DNA of 64,000 nt. Origin: Candidatus Chloroploca mongolica. Lineage in GTDB: Bacteria > Chloroflexota > Chloroflexia > Chloroflexales > Chloroflexaceae. Positions 1 through 7,898 of this stretch are shown here, piece by piece. The stretch is from positions 47,070 through 111,069 of the forward strand of contig NZ_SIJK02000004.1 in the NCBI RefSeq assembly GCF_004762035.2, read 5' to 3'. The notes under the pieces were generated by a model. That model made no database searches. It was given only the letters and a program-made list of their open reading frames with translations, and had not been told where the DNA came from. The translations under genes were made by a program, and so were the position numbers. How positions within the stretch are numbered: the stretch's first letter is position 1; each line of letters starts with the position of its first letter.

Positions 1-4
1 AGGC

Positions 5-1504
5 TTACTCTTCATGCACAAGCCACGCCCGCAGCGCCGCTTCATGCCCTGGCAAGAGCGGCAAGGCGGCGATGCCACTGGCATAGTGTTCCGCTTTGCC
101 TCGCCCTGGATAGAGCAACGCGACGCGCTCGACGAGGCGTTGCCCTGCGCTGTTCCCGATGGCCCCCAGATAGCTGTATCCGTCGGCCAGGGCGTCGGCA
201 GGCACTCCGCCACTGGGATCAAGGCGATATTTGGCGTCGAGCAGGCTGATCCGGGGCAGGCCTTCCGGCGGGGTGCTCTCAAGCGCAAGATCGGGGATGC
301 GCGTGTGCCGGTCGAGTGAGCGTACGTTGGTGCCGTCAGGTGGATAGCGAGGATGATAGCGCAAGGTCAAGATGTTCCCATCCTCGTTTGCCAGCACAAC
401 AAGCGCCGTTCCTTCGGTCAGTGTCAGCCCCTGCTCGGCGGCATCGTCGTTCCACAGCGCCTGGCTGATCAGCGTATGCCCTGGCAATTCAAGCAACGTG
501 AGCGCGACACGCACAGCGCACCATCGCTCGTAGAGGCGGGGTAACTGGCTGATGGGCAGGGTCAGGGTCGCTGCGTCCCAGGTGATCAGTGGGTGTCGCC
601 GGAGCCATTGCCAGACGCGGGCGACAATGCGGTAGTCGGGGTCGCGCTGCATGCGCGACGTGAGTCCGCGATAGGCTTGCAGCGGAGGCACCTCGGCAAG
701 CAAGGGCAGTGACCGCAGTTCGCGCAAGCGTTGCCGGGCTGACTCCAGGGCTGGCGTCGGGTTGATCAGGCTCGCCAGTTGACCAAGGCGATGCAGCAGC
801 ACTTCGATGAGCCGTCGCAACAGGCGTGTCTCATAGCTGTCGTAGCTCGCCTCGGTTGCCTCTTCTGGTATGCTGCTTAAGGAAGCTGGCGACAGATGCT
901 CCGATTCAGGCGACGGCGCTGGTGATAGATTGATCAACTCGCCCCGGTGAAGGGCCGGTCTTCGCGCCGTGCCTGGATCGACCGCGATGGTACGCGTCTG
1001 TAGGCGCTCGGGGGGGCGTTGGGCGAGGCGTTCCACTGCCGCCACGAGGCGCGGGATTTCGTCGCGACAGAGGGCGTTCAGCATCGCGGTGGCATTCGCG
1101 CTCGGTGAAGTTGGATCAGGTTTTACCCCGTGACGCCCACCAGTGAGCGCAAAGACCAAGCGGGGGGCCACTGTTTGCAGATCTTCGAGCAGCAGCGCAT
1201 AGTGTTCAGCGTCAAGCTTACGTGGCACAACCACGATCTGCGCACGCACCTCTTCGGTGCGACCATCAGGCCAGCGGGCACACACCAGCACTTCATGCTC
1301 GCCTGTACTTGCTGGAGCAAGCCAGCGCCAGCGCCAGGCCGGGTCGCCCGGGCGCAAAAATGGCTCCAGAGATACCCCACCAAGGGTCAGGGTAAGCGAA
1401 GAAGCCCCGGCTGGTGGCACCGCGTGCAACTCAACCGACGCCCCCTCAACGACGGAATAGGGTTCACGATACATCTGCTCATCAAGCAACAGATCGATAG
1501 GCAT
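5..1504 (-). CDS. DUF2357 / PD-(D/E)XK nuclease-like protein
   Basis: A 499-residue protein resembling DUF2357 proteins, which combine an N-terminal beta-rich region (about residues 1-95), a helical middle and a C-terminal PD-(D/E)XK-type nuclease fold. The candidate catalytic residues are the Asp in RIPDLALE and the Asp/Lys in LLDAKYRLD near residues 395-430. Related proteins often pair with a McrB-like AAA+ GTPase as McrC-like restriction nucleases; no such partner is visible, although the window ends just downstream. The ATG lies 6 nt after the feoC stop, so the gene could be transcribed with the feo operon. There is no clear Shine-Dalgarno sequence. Family assignment is from recognition of the fold motifs; the function is inferred. 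Confidence 0.6.
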   Translation of the reverse strand: MPIDLLLDEQMYREPYSVVEGASVELHAVPPAGASSLTLTLGGVSLEPFLRPGDPAWRWRWLAPASTGEHEVLVCARWPDGRTEEVRAQIVVVPRKLDAEHYALLLEDLQTVAPRLVFALTGGRHGVKPDPTSPSANATAMLNALCRDEIPRLVAAVERLAQRPPERLQTRTIAVDPGTARRPALHRGELINLSPAPSPESEHLSPASLSSIPEEATEASYDSYETRLLRRLIEVLLHRLGQLASLINPTPALESARQRLRELRSLPLLAEVPPLQAYRGLTSRMQRDPDYRIVARVWQWLRRHPLITWDAATLTLPISQLPRLYERWCAVRVALTLLELPGHTLISQALWNDDAAEQGLTLTEGTALVVLANEDGNILTLRYHPRYPPDGTNVRSLDRHTRIPDLALESTPPEGLPRISLLDAKYRLDPSGGVPADALADGYSYLGAIGNSAGQRLVERVALLYPGRGKAEHYASGIAALPLLPGHEAALRAWLVHEE

Positions 1505-1510
1505 ACGACT

Positions 1511-1753
1511 TTAGGTGAGGGTAATCGATCGTGGTCTACCACGGTCAAACGTGCAGCCTTGCGCACCGGGGTTACAGTTGCCGCATCCTCCAGCACATGC
1601 AGCCAGGCGGCTATCTTTCAGCTTGCCTTTGCGCACCCAGAAATCGATCATTCCCTCGAGTACCCCCACATCAAGCTCAAGTTGGCGACTCAACTCATCG
1701 AGCGACACTGGGCCTTGTGTCTCTTCGAGGGCCTGCAAGACTTTTTGCAACAT
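1511..1753 (-). CDS. feoC: FeoC-like winged-helix Fe-S regulator
   Basis: An 80-residue protein with a short winged-helix region (LQKVLQALEETQGPVSLDEL onward), followed by a cysteine cluster CAGGCGNCNPGAQGC. This is the FeoC layout, in which the cysteines can bind an Fe-S cluster and the protein modulates FeoB activity or stability. It lies downstream of the FeoB membrane gene, separated by about 110 nt that hold two hairpins, and 6 nt before the nuclease-like gene. Length and Cys spacing suit the family. Its place at the end of a feo operon makes the call firm; whether it acts on transcription or on FeoB protein cannot be told from sequence. Confidence 0.85.
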   Translation of the reverse strand: MLQKVLQALEETQGPVSLDELSRQLELDVGVLEGMIDFWVRKGKLKDSRLAACAGGCGNCNPGAQGCTFDRGRPRSITLT

Positions 1754-1792
1754 GTGATTCTTTTCTTTCTTTGCCTGGCATAAACGGTTCGT

Positions 1793-1863
1793 TTCGCTGG
1801 AAAAAAGCCAGCGTAGCTGGCTTTTTTCCAGCGAAGGAAGCCGGGTTTGGGGGCCGCAGGCCC
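1793..1863. repeat. Two-hairpin palindromic element, copy 1
   Basis: Positions 1793-1812 and 1816-1835 form a perfect 20-bp inverted repeat with a GTA loop; the core is GCCAGC-GTA-GCTGGC. A second small hairpin, GGGCC-GCA-GGCCC, occupies 1851-1863 and runs into the feoB stop codon. The element sits between feoB and feoC in the feo operon, so it could be an attenuator or mRNA-processing site. On the minus strand the second hairpin comes first. Further copies lie at 19618, 25055 and 61004. Confidence 0.85.
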
Positions 1864-3584
1864 TACAAAAAGAACCGTCCCCCCTGGAAGACGATCAGCG
1901 CTGCGAGCCAGGCAATCACAAATTGGCCGATAATGCTGACCCACATCCAGCGTGAGCCGAACTCCTGGCGGGCAGCCGCAACCGCGACCATACAGGGTGT
2001 ATAGAGCAAGACAAAGACCAGGAAGGCGAGGGCCGCGAGCGCCCCGTGCCCGCCGCTACTCGCGTCAAAACCGGTGCGAATCGCCCCTGTGAGGCCATCC
2101 GGGGCTTGCTCGTCCTCTCCTTCAGCCAGATTGATCCCGATAATCGAGGGAAGTGCTTTGAGTGCGTCGCCGGTGGCGCTGAGCAAACCGCCGCCGATTG
2201 CCAGCAGATCTTCCCCAACGGTCGTTGCCACGGCCTCTTCTTCTTCTGCCCCAGGCACATTGTAGACCTGGATCATCGTGCTCACCACGACTTCTTTGGC
2301 GACAAAGCCGGTCAACAGTGCCCCACTCGTCTCCCAACTGCCAAAGCCAAGGGGGGCAAAGACGGGCGTCATAACCCCTGAAACGGCTGCGAAGGCACTC
2401 TGGTCAACGTCAGTATCAGCAAAACTGCCTTCGCCGCTGACGGGAAGTGCGAGCAGCAGCCAGACAACAATGCTCGTTCCCAGGATGATCGTCCATGCTT
2501 TGCGCAAAAAGGCCGACGTACGTTCCCACATCTGTTGCCAGACGCCACGGAGGGTGGGAAGACGATAGGGCGGCAATTCGAGCACAAAAGGGGACGGCGG
2601 CTCATTGCCAAAGAGCGTACGTTTCAGTAACAGCCCTAGCGCAATTGCGAAGAGGATGCCCGTCAGATAGAGGCCAAAGATGACCTGACCTGCGAGAGCG
2701 GGAAAAAAGACAGCTGCGATCAGAACATAGACCGGCAGGCGCGCACTGCAACTCATAAAAGGCACCAGCAGCCCGGTCAAAATGCGGTCGCGTCGGTTTT
2801 CGAGCGTGCGGGTTGCGTAGATCGCGGGTACCGTACATCCGAAACCCACAATCATTGGCAGAAAACTCTTGCCATGCAGCCCAAGGCTGTGCATCAGCCG
2901 ATCCATCACAAACGCAGCACGAGCCATATACCCAGAGTCTTCCAACAGCGCGAGGGCAAAGTAGAGTGATAACAGGATGGGGACGAACACCAGAACACCG
3001 CCTACACCCGCAATAACGCCATCAATCACCAAGGACTCAAACCAGCCTCCACCGAGGCCGGTCAGCCCAAGCAGGGCCACCATCCAGTTGCTCACCGGCC
3101 CACTCAAGACCCCGTCAACCCAGTCAACAAACGGCCCAGAGACGTCTGTGGTCAGTTTGAAGACAATCCACATCAGCGCCAGAAAGATTGGAATACCCAG
3201 CCATCGATTGGTCACAATACGGTCAATCCGATCCGACATCGTCAAGGGAGGTGTTGATGGGCGGGTCAGGACGCGTTGCGCCAGATGATTCACAAAGCGG
3301 TAACGCTGGTCAACCATCGCCACATCAAGGTCTTCACCATAGGTCGGTTCGAGGATGGCCAGACTCTTTTCAAGGGCCTGCGTCACGAGAGGCCCACCGA
3401 GGCGTTCAACCTCGGCACGGAGCACGTCATCGCCCTCTAACAATTGAATCGCCAGCCAGCGTAACGGATAACGCGCAGCGAGCTCAGGGCATTGCCCCAG
3501 GGCATCAATCAGTCGTGTCAACTCCTCTTCGATTGGTGGGGCATAGGTAATGCGGAGCGACGGATTCAAGGCAAGAGTAGTCAT
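1863..3584 (-). CDS. feoB: FeoB membrane permease subunit (GDI helical domain plus transmembrane core)
   Basis: A 573-residue protein equal to FeoB without its G domain. Residues 1-110 match the helical GDI/linker region ([11 protein letters not shown]) and the rest is the polytopic Fe(II) permease core. Conserved permease motifs include [13 protein letters not shown] and [13 protein letters not shown], with the membrane cysteines expected of FeoB, and [10 protein letters not shown] near the C-terminus. Its ATG overlaps the stop of the preceding GTPase gene (ATGA at 3581-3584), and a GGAGG Shine-Dalgarno lies inside the end of that gene. It is therefore a designed two-gene FeoB, not a frameshift. 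It is predicted to take up ferrous iron across the cytoplasmic membrane together with the separate GTPase. Confidence 0.93.
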   Translation of the reverse strand: MTTLALNPSLRITYAPPIEEELTRLIDALGQCPELAARYPLRWLAIQLLEGDDVLRAEVERLGGPLVTQALEKSLAILEPTYGEDLDVAMVDQRYRFVNHLAQRVLTRPSTPPLTMSDRIDRIVTNRWLGIPIFLALMWIVFKLTTDVSGPFVDWVDGVLSGPVSNWMVALLGLTGLGGGWFESLVIDGVIAGVGGVLVFVPILLSLYFALALLEDSGYMARAAFVMDRLMHSLGLHGKSFLPMIVGFGCTVPAIYATRTLENRRDRILTGLLVPFMSCSARLPVYVLIAAVFFPALAGQVIFGLYLTGILFAIALGLLLKRTLFGNEPPSPFVLELPPYRLPTLRGVWQQMWERTSAFLRKAWTIILGTSIVVWLLLALPVSGEGSFADTDVDQSAFAAVSGVMTPVFAPLGFGSWETSGALLTGFVAKEVVVSTMIQVYNVPGAEEEEAVATTVGEDLLAIGGGLLSATGDALKALPSIIGINLAEGEDEQAPDGLTGAIRTGFDASSGGHGALAALAFLVFVLLYTPCMVAVAAARQEFGSRWMWVSIIGQFVIAWLAALIVFQGGRFFL

Positions 3585-4120
3585 CGTACAACCTCCTGCG
3601 TTGCCCCAACCATTGCTTCGCGTGGAGCGGGTACCAGCTTGGCCAGGATTGCCTTGAGTTCACCGATGCCTTCGCCTCGGCTGGCTGCCATTGAGACAAC
3701 CGGAATATTGAGTTGCTCACTGAGCACTCGTGGCTCAAGGATAAGACCTCGTGACGCGGCGACGTCAGTCATATTCAACACCAAGATCATTGGTGCCCCT
3801 GTTTCAAGGATCTGTGCGGTTAGATAGAGATTGCGCTCAAGATTGGCTGCATCAAGCACATTCACAACTGCATCGGGCCGTCCACACACGATGAAATCGC
3901 GGGCGATCTCTTCTTCAGGCGAGCGTGCAGCGAGACTGTACGTGCCTGGCAGGTCGATGATGGACAGGCGTTTCCCGTTCATCACGACTTCACCCTCTTG
4001 CTTTTCCACCGTTTTGCCGGGCCAGTTACCGACATGTTGCCGTTTGCCTGTGAGAGCATTAAAGAGCGTGCTTTTGCCCACATTCGGATTGCCAGCGAGC
4101 GCAATTGTGAGATGCGTCAT
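3581..4120 (-). CDS. feoB: FeoB GTPase subunit (stand-alone G domain)
   Basis: A 179-residue protein that is only the N-terminal G domain of FeoB. The GTPase motifs are complete: G1 GNPNVGKST, switch Thr in [10 protein letters not shown]3 DLPG, G4 NMTD and G5 MAASRGEG. It ends right after the G5 region, where ordinary FeoB would continue into the helical GDI domain; that continuation starts in the next gene. The start overlaps the second feoA by 4 nt (4117-4120), and the stop overlaps the permease start by 4 nt, so all three are likely translationally coupled. It should act as a soluble regulatory GTPase that docks onto the permease subunit. Confidence 0.93.
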   Translation of the reverse strand: MTHLTIALAGNPNVGKSTLFNALTGKRQHVGNWPGKTVEKQEGEVVMNGKRLSIIDLPGTYSLAARSPEEEIARDFIVCGRPDAVVNVLDAANLERNLYLTAQILETGAPMILVLNMTDVAASRGLILEPRVLSEQLNIPVVSMAASRGEGIGELKAILAKLVPAPREAMVGATQEVVR

Positions 4121-4374
4121 GAGCCATTCCTCTCCAGGAAAGTAACCAGCACTTTATGGGCAAGACCTCGCCCTACACCCAGGCGGGTGTCACCAACTGC
4201 CAACAACAGGGCACCCCCATCATTATTCAGAATCGTTACTTCTGATCCAGGGGTCAAACCAAGCTCGGCCAGACGATGTGCACTGCGCATGCCGCCGCTG
4301 AGTCCGACGATCTGGACACGGGCACCTGTCCCTGCGATCGAGAGCGGAAGCGTTGGTTCAGAGGTTGGATGCAT
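4117..4374 (-). CDS. feoA: FeoA-family protein (second copy)
   Basis: An 85-residue SH3-like FeoA-domain protein ([30 protein letters not shown], then a [13 protein letters not shown] end), probably a cytosolic accessory of FeoB. I place the start at the ATG at 4374, because GGAG lies 7 nt upstream of it; a TTG 15 nt further upstream is in frame but unsupported. It overlaps the upstream feoA by 17 nt and the GTPase gene by 4 nt. Two tandem FeoA proteins differing in sequence suggest separate interactions with the two FeoB parts, which is inference. Confidence 0.88.
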   Translation of the reverse strand: MHPTSEPTLPLSIAGTGARVQIVGLSGGMRSAHRLAELGLTPGSEVTILNNDGGALLLAVGDTRLGVGRGLAHKVLVTFLERNGS

Positions 4375-4618
4375 TGACTGACTCCACAATAATAAGGCGA
4401 GCCTCTGCTTTGCGCAGTGACAGGTGATACCCTTTTACCAGCAGTTCAAGGGGGTCACCCATGGGGGCAACACCGGTAAGCGTGACCTTTTCCCCTGTGA
4501 CGAGGCCCATATCAAGTAAGCGCCGTCGGAGGGTTCGTTCGCCACTCACCCGTACAATTCGTCCCTGTTCACCATGCCCGAGTTGATCAAGGGTTCTTTC
4601 GCTAGAAACGGCCGTCAT
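4358..4618 (-). CDS. feoA: FeoA-family protein (first copy)
   Basis: An 86-residue FeoA-domain protein: TLDQLGHGEQGRIVRVSGE, then RRRLLDMGLVTGEKVTLTG and a basic HLSLRKAEARLI end, the usual FeoA core. It is the first gene of the minus-strand feo operon, with the promoter and putative iron operator about 75-105 nt upstream. The 4-gene order FeoA, FeoA, FeoB-G, FeoB-TM uses overlaps at every junction. Only about a third of the residues match the second FeoA copy by eye, so the duplication is old. Confidence 0.9.
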   Translation of the reverse strand: MTAVSSERTLDQLGHGEQGRIVRVSGERTLRRRLLDMGLVTGEKVTLTGVAPMGDPLELLVKGYHLSLRKAEARLIIVESVNASNL

Positions 4619-4695
4619 TGCGCGTCCTCACTCCTTGTTTGTTGCCGCAGTCAGAGCGGATACGATGCGATCTTTGGGTGTGCCTGTACACTAGA

Positions 4696-4724
4696 GGTAT
4701 ATCACTTTGGGTAAGGCTAAACAA
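4696..4724 (-). promoter_or_regulatory. feo operon promoter with DtxR-like operator in the spacer
   Basis: Read on the minus strand, TTGTTT (4724-4719) and TATACC (4701-4696) are separated by exactly 17 nt. The spacer holds TTTAGCCTTACCCAAA, which resembles one half of the DtxR/IdeR consensus (AGCCTAACCTAA) with two mismatches. Occupation here by an iron-loaded DtxR-family repressor would block RNA polymerase, fitting the adjacent divergent regulator. Motif resemblance only. Confidence 0.5.
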
Positions 4725-4784
4725 GTAGTGGCAAGACAACTGTTAGGAGAGAAAAATTCACTATTTAACCATCGGAAAGTATTG

Positions 4785-4826
4785 TATACTACTTTTGTCT
4801 CACTCGATAGTATAGGTTTACCTTAT
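4785..4826 (+). promoter_or_regulatory. Possible dtxR-family promoter (-10) and second operator-like site
   Basis: A TATACT box at 4785-4790 has no convincing -35. TATAGGTTTACCTTAT at 4811-4826 is partly palindromic around TTT (AGGT/ACCT) and resembles metal-repressor boxes; it would lie just after the start of transcription and could give autoregulation. Confidence 0.35.
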
Positions 4827-4830
4827 TTTT

Positions 4831-4881
4831 CTTCTACTGGTGGAAAATGTCAGTTCCACTGACATTTTCCACCAGTAGAAG
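4831..4881. repeat. Perfect 23-bp inverted repeat in the regulator leader
   Basis: Arms 4831-4853 and 4859-4881 are perfectly complementary, with a TTCCA loop. It lies in the 323-base gap between the divergent feo operon and the regulator gene, inside the presumed leader of the regulator and 60 nt before its start. It lacks the GCCAGC core of the other palindromes. It could be an attenuator or a mobile palindrome; no run of T follows it. Confidence 0.8.
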
Positions 4882-4944
4882 AGCGGATGTTGAACGCCTT
4901 GCTGCAGAGATATCGTATAGCATGCTCCAGGGTAGGAGTGGATG

Positions 4945-5673
4945 ATGAGTGAAAGTATTGAGATGTACCTGGTGATGACGGCGCTGCTCCGCAGCGAGCC
5001 GCAGCAGCCAGTACCAGTATCGTTATTGGCGAATAAGCTTGGCGTCTCGCAGGTCTCGGCCAACGAGATGTGTCACAAACTCGATGAGCGCGGCCTTCTT
5101 GCCTATCAACCCTACAAAGGGGTGACGCTGACCGAATATGGTGAGGCTCAGGCTCAGCAGATCCTCTCACGACGCCGTCTCTGGGTGATGTTTCTGGTCG
5201 AAAATCTGGGGATTGAACCGGAAGAGGCCGATGATCTCGCCTGTCAGCTTGAACATATTACGTCGGAACGGCTCGTGACGGCGCTCAAGGCGTTTCTCGA
5301 GCACGCACCCGGGGCGAGGCAGCGTGCGTTTGAGGCTGTTCCTGTGCAGGATCTAACCCATTGTACGGCAGGTACGCGCGGTGTCGTGGCGTCGGTCGCC
5401 ACCGATCCAATGGTTGCCTCGTTTTTGCGTGCTCAAGGTCTGGTACCGGGGATGCTGGTCGAGGTGCTGGCGATCAGCGCCGAAGGTGCCGTCCTCGTCG
5501 GGCTTGGCGAACGCCACGTCGCGCTTGCCCCTTCAATGGCGTCGCAGATTATACTCGCTCCGCCTTCAACTGATCAGAGCTCACGCCATCGTGCCTGGGC
5601 CCGTTGCAGTGCCTACTGGTCGTGTCCACACAGTGACGCCTGTGATTGTGTCCTCGACTACCAGGTGCAATGA
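4945..5673 (+). CDS. DtxR/MntR-family metalloregulator with FeoA-like domain and Cys-rich tail
   Basis: A 242-residue DtxR-family repressor: an N-terminal winged helix (residues 1-65, ANKLGVSQVSANEMCHKLDE), a metal-binding dimerisation domain (about 66-140, with LACQLEHITSERL), and an SH3/FeoA-like domain (about 150-205, GLVPGMLVEVLAISAEGAVL). The C-terminus adds CSAYWSCPHSDACDC, with Cys 221, 227, 233, 235 and His 229, beyond the usual DtxR end. I chose the second of two tandem ATGs because AGGAG lies 6 nt before it. It is divergent from the feo operon and probably controls it in response to Fe(II) or Mn(II). Its 3' end overlaps the convergent glycosyltransferase gene by 16 nt. Confidence 0.88.
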   Translation: MSESIEMYLVMTALLRSEPQQPVPVSLLANKLGVSQVSANEMCHKLDERGLLAYQPYKGVTLTEYGEAQAQQILSRRRLWVMFLVENLGIEPEEADDLACQLEHITSERLVTALKAFLEHAPGARQRAFEAVPVQDLTHCTAGTRGVVASVATDPMVASFLRAQGLVPGMLVEVLAISAEGAVLVGLGERHVALAPSMASQIILAPPSTDQSSRHRAWARCSAYWSCPHSDACDCVLDYQVQ

Positions 5674-7088
5674 TAGATCTGGAGCGGGGTGGCAAACCGT
5701 GGATCGGGCAGGGCGGCAACTTCTTTACATGCTGCAGCCAGCGTAGGATCATGCGAGATCAGCGGGAAGGCCTCTTCGTGGTTGACCAGGTACGCTGGCC
5801 GGTGATGCGCAAGGGCAGCAAGCGCCGCGTCGCGGTAGCCGCCTCCCTCGCGAAAGATCGCGTTCACCTCGGGCTGGATCAGTCCGGCGAAATCAATCAT
5901 GTGGCGTTGACTGTAGTAACCAATGACCCCGATTTCGAGGGTGCCGACATGGGCGTCGGGCTCGGTATTGGCAGCCAGCCACTCGCCCGCAGCGCGGTAC
6001 GCGGGAATGCGTAGATCAGGATTGCGTGCGGTAAGGTTGACGATGCTACCATAACCAGCCAGGGCGAGCACGATCAACCCTGTTGCTACGCTCAGCCCCA
6101 TTCTTCGCCCCCCGACACGCTCCCCAAGCTCAGCCAGCAATTGGATGCCCAGTGCCCCGAGGATGGTCAAGCCGGTCATCACCGGGCCAAAGTACCAGAA
6201 ATAGTCGGTCACCCCCAGCAGACTATAGGCCAGCGCGTGAGCCAGTGACCATCCGGCAACCAGGGCCAACGGGCCACGTTTCCAGAGCGCCTGGACGCAC
6301 CCGATGACGATGAGGACGGCAAAAGGCCGCCACGGCATCCAGTTCCAGAGGCTGCCCAGGCGCAGCACCAGGCCCGCCAGATAGCTGCGCCCACCTGGAA
6401 TATCGGCCTGGCTCTGTTTGGCCCCCAGCGTCACCGGCAAAGGCGAGCCAAAATACCACCAGGCAGCCGCCACAAAAGGCAGGGTTGTCAGCGCCACAAC
6501 CGCCCCAAAAGTCAGCGCCGGACGCACGCCACTGCGTCGCAGCAAGATTGCCCCGGCCATCACCACGGCCAACCCCGCATCGGCGCGGGTCAGGGTCGCC
6601 GCCGCGAGCAGCACCCCGGCGAGCCAGGGCCGTTCGCGCCAACTCGCCTCGAAGCCCCAGAGTACCAGCGCCAGAAAGAGCATCGTTTCGGCCCCGAGCG
6701 TATTGATCAGCAGCGGCGTCAAGGGAAAGAGCAGTGCTGCCGCCGCTCCGGCGACGGGCATCCCCCCCATCCGGCCCATCCGCCAGAGCGCCACCGAACC
6801 TGCGCCGAGACTCAGCGTGCCGATCAGATTGCTCACGAGCGGCAGATCTGCCCCGACCATTGCAAACGGCACCAGCAGCAACGCATAGAGCGGAGCTGTT
6901 GTACTGAGCACCCGTTCACCAGGATTATAGACAAACCCGTTGCCGTTCGCGAGATTGACCGCGTAGCGATAGGTAATGAAAGGATCATCAAAGCCGGCAT
7001 CGCGGAAGATCACAAAGAGCACCGCAGCGCTCAGAAGCGCCCAGGCGAGGATCAGCCGATCAGAGAAGGTAGACTTCGCGATGCTCAT
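5658..7088 (-). CDS. Polytopic membrane glycosyltransferase-like protein (GT39/ArnT-like)
   Basis: A 476-residue hydrophobic protein with about ten membrane segments and an Asp pair near the start in DAGFDDPFITYRYAVNLANG, the pattern seen in lipid-linked-sugar-dependent glycosyltransferases of the GT-C fold. The C-terminal third (residues about 370-476) is soluble and would face outward. The chosen ATG at 7088 overlaps the preceding gene's stop (ATGA). It is the last gene of the polysaccharide cluster and may transfer a sugar from a polyprenyl carrier to an exported glycan. The substrate is unknown; some Chloroflexi proteins of this type are annotated only as hypothetical. Confidence 0.65.
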   Translation of the reverse strand: MSIAKSTFSDRLILAWALLSAAVLFVIFRDAGFDDPFITYRYAVNLANGNGFVYNPGERVLSTTAPLYALLLVPFAMVGADLPLVSNLIGTLSLGAGSVALWRMGRMGGMPVAGAAAALLFPLTPLLINTLGAETMLFLALVLWGFEASWRERPWLAGVLLAAATLTRADAGLAVVMAGAILLRRSGVRPALTFGAVVALTTLPFVAAAWWYFGSPLPVTLGAKQSQADIPGGRSYLAGLVLRLGSLWNWMPWRPFAVLIVIGCVQALWKRGPLALVAGWSLAHALAYSLLGVTDYFWYFGPVMTGLTILGALGIQLLAELGERVGGRRMGLSVATGLIVLALAGYGSIVNLTARNPDLRIPAYRAAGEWLAANTEPDAHVGTLEIGVIGYYSQRHMIDFAGLIQPEVNAIFREGGGYRDAALAALAHHRPAYLVNHEEAFPLISHDPTLAAACKEVAALPDPRFATPLQIYHCTW

Positions 7089-7894
7089 TGCAACGCCTTT
7101 AGACGCTGATAGATCAGCAAACCGATCACCAGCCACAGCCGGAACGAAGGCGGATAATGCCGTCCATAAAAGGAGCGCAGGCTTTCATAATACGCGTCTT
7201 GCGCCGCCGGATTCTGTTGCAAACTCTGCCCACCGAGATGGGTAATCGCAATGGTAGGCACATAACAGATCTTCCAGCCATCATGCCTGATCCGCCGACA
7301 GAGATCAACATCCTCAAAATACATAAAAAACGCCTCATCGAACCCCTTGACCCTAGCCAGGGTTTCGCGCCGGAGCATCAAACAGGTTCCGGCAACCCAA
7401 GCCACTTCAAGCACCTGCGCAACTCCCCAGTCATGGAGCGGGCGCTTCAAGAGCAAGCGCCACAGACCTCGACGCAGCAGATAAGCAGGCGTTGGATCAT
7501 CACCGAACGCAAACGCCTGTGGCTGACCCTCAGCGGTCAACAGACGCGGACTGCAAGCCCCCACCTCTGGATTGGTCGCCATAAAATGCAGCAACCCCGC
7601 GAGCGCCCCAGGTGGCACGAGCGTATCAGTATTGAGCAACAGCAGATAGCGCCCCTGGGCAAGCGCGAGCGCCTGATTATTGGCACGGGCAAAACCCACA
7701 TTCTGCGCATTCTGGATCAGCGTCACCTGCGGGAAATCAGCGGCCACCATCGCCCCACTGCCATCGTCTGACGCATTATCAACAACAATGATCTCAGCCC
7801 GATCCTGTTGAAGATAGGGCACAAGCGTTGTCAAAAGCGCGTGCAGCAGGGAGCGGGTATTCCAGTTGACGATAATGATAGAGAGTTGAAACAT
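7085..7894 (-). CDS. GT2-family glycosyltransferase (rhamnosyltransferase-like)
   Basis: A 269-residue GT-A fold glycosyltransferase of family 2. It begins with SIIIVNWNTRSLL, has IIVVDNASDDGSG, the DXD-type NTDTLV motif and a late MYFEDVDLCRRI acidic motif typical of WbbL-type rhamnosyl- or related transferases. The start at 7894 is placed where the GT2 core begins, 4 nt after the upstream stop; an in-frame extension upstream has no family similarity. It probably acts at the cytoplasmic face of the membrane in assembling the repeat unit. Confidence 0.85.
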   Translation of the reverse strand: MFQLSIIIVNWNTRSLLHALLTTLVPYLQQDRAEIIVVDNASDDGSGAMVAADFPQVTLIQNAQNVGFARANNQALALAQGRYLLLLNTDTLVPPGALAGLLHFMATNPEVGACSPRLLTAEGQPQAFAFGDDPTPAYLLRRGLWRLLLKRPLHDWGVAQVLEVAWVAGTCLMLRRETLARVKGFDEAFFMYFEDVDLCRRIRHDGWKICYVPTIAITHLGGQSLQQNPAAQDAYYESLRSFYGRHYPPSFRLWLVIGLLIYQRLKALQ

Positions 7895-7898
7895 TGCA

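Noticed and set aside
1528..1541. CGTGGT-CT-ACCACG inside feoC
   Set aside because: A short palindrome within coding sequence, expected by chance at this GC.
3581..4120. FeoB split as a sequencing error or frameshift
   Set aside because: A Shine-Dalgarno inside the first gene and an ATGA overlap support two real genes.
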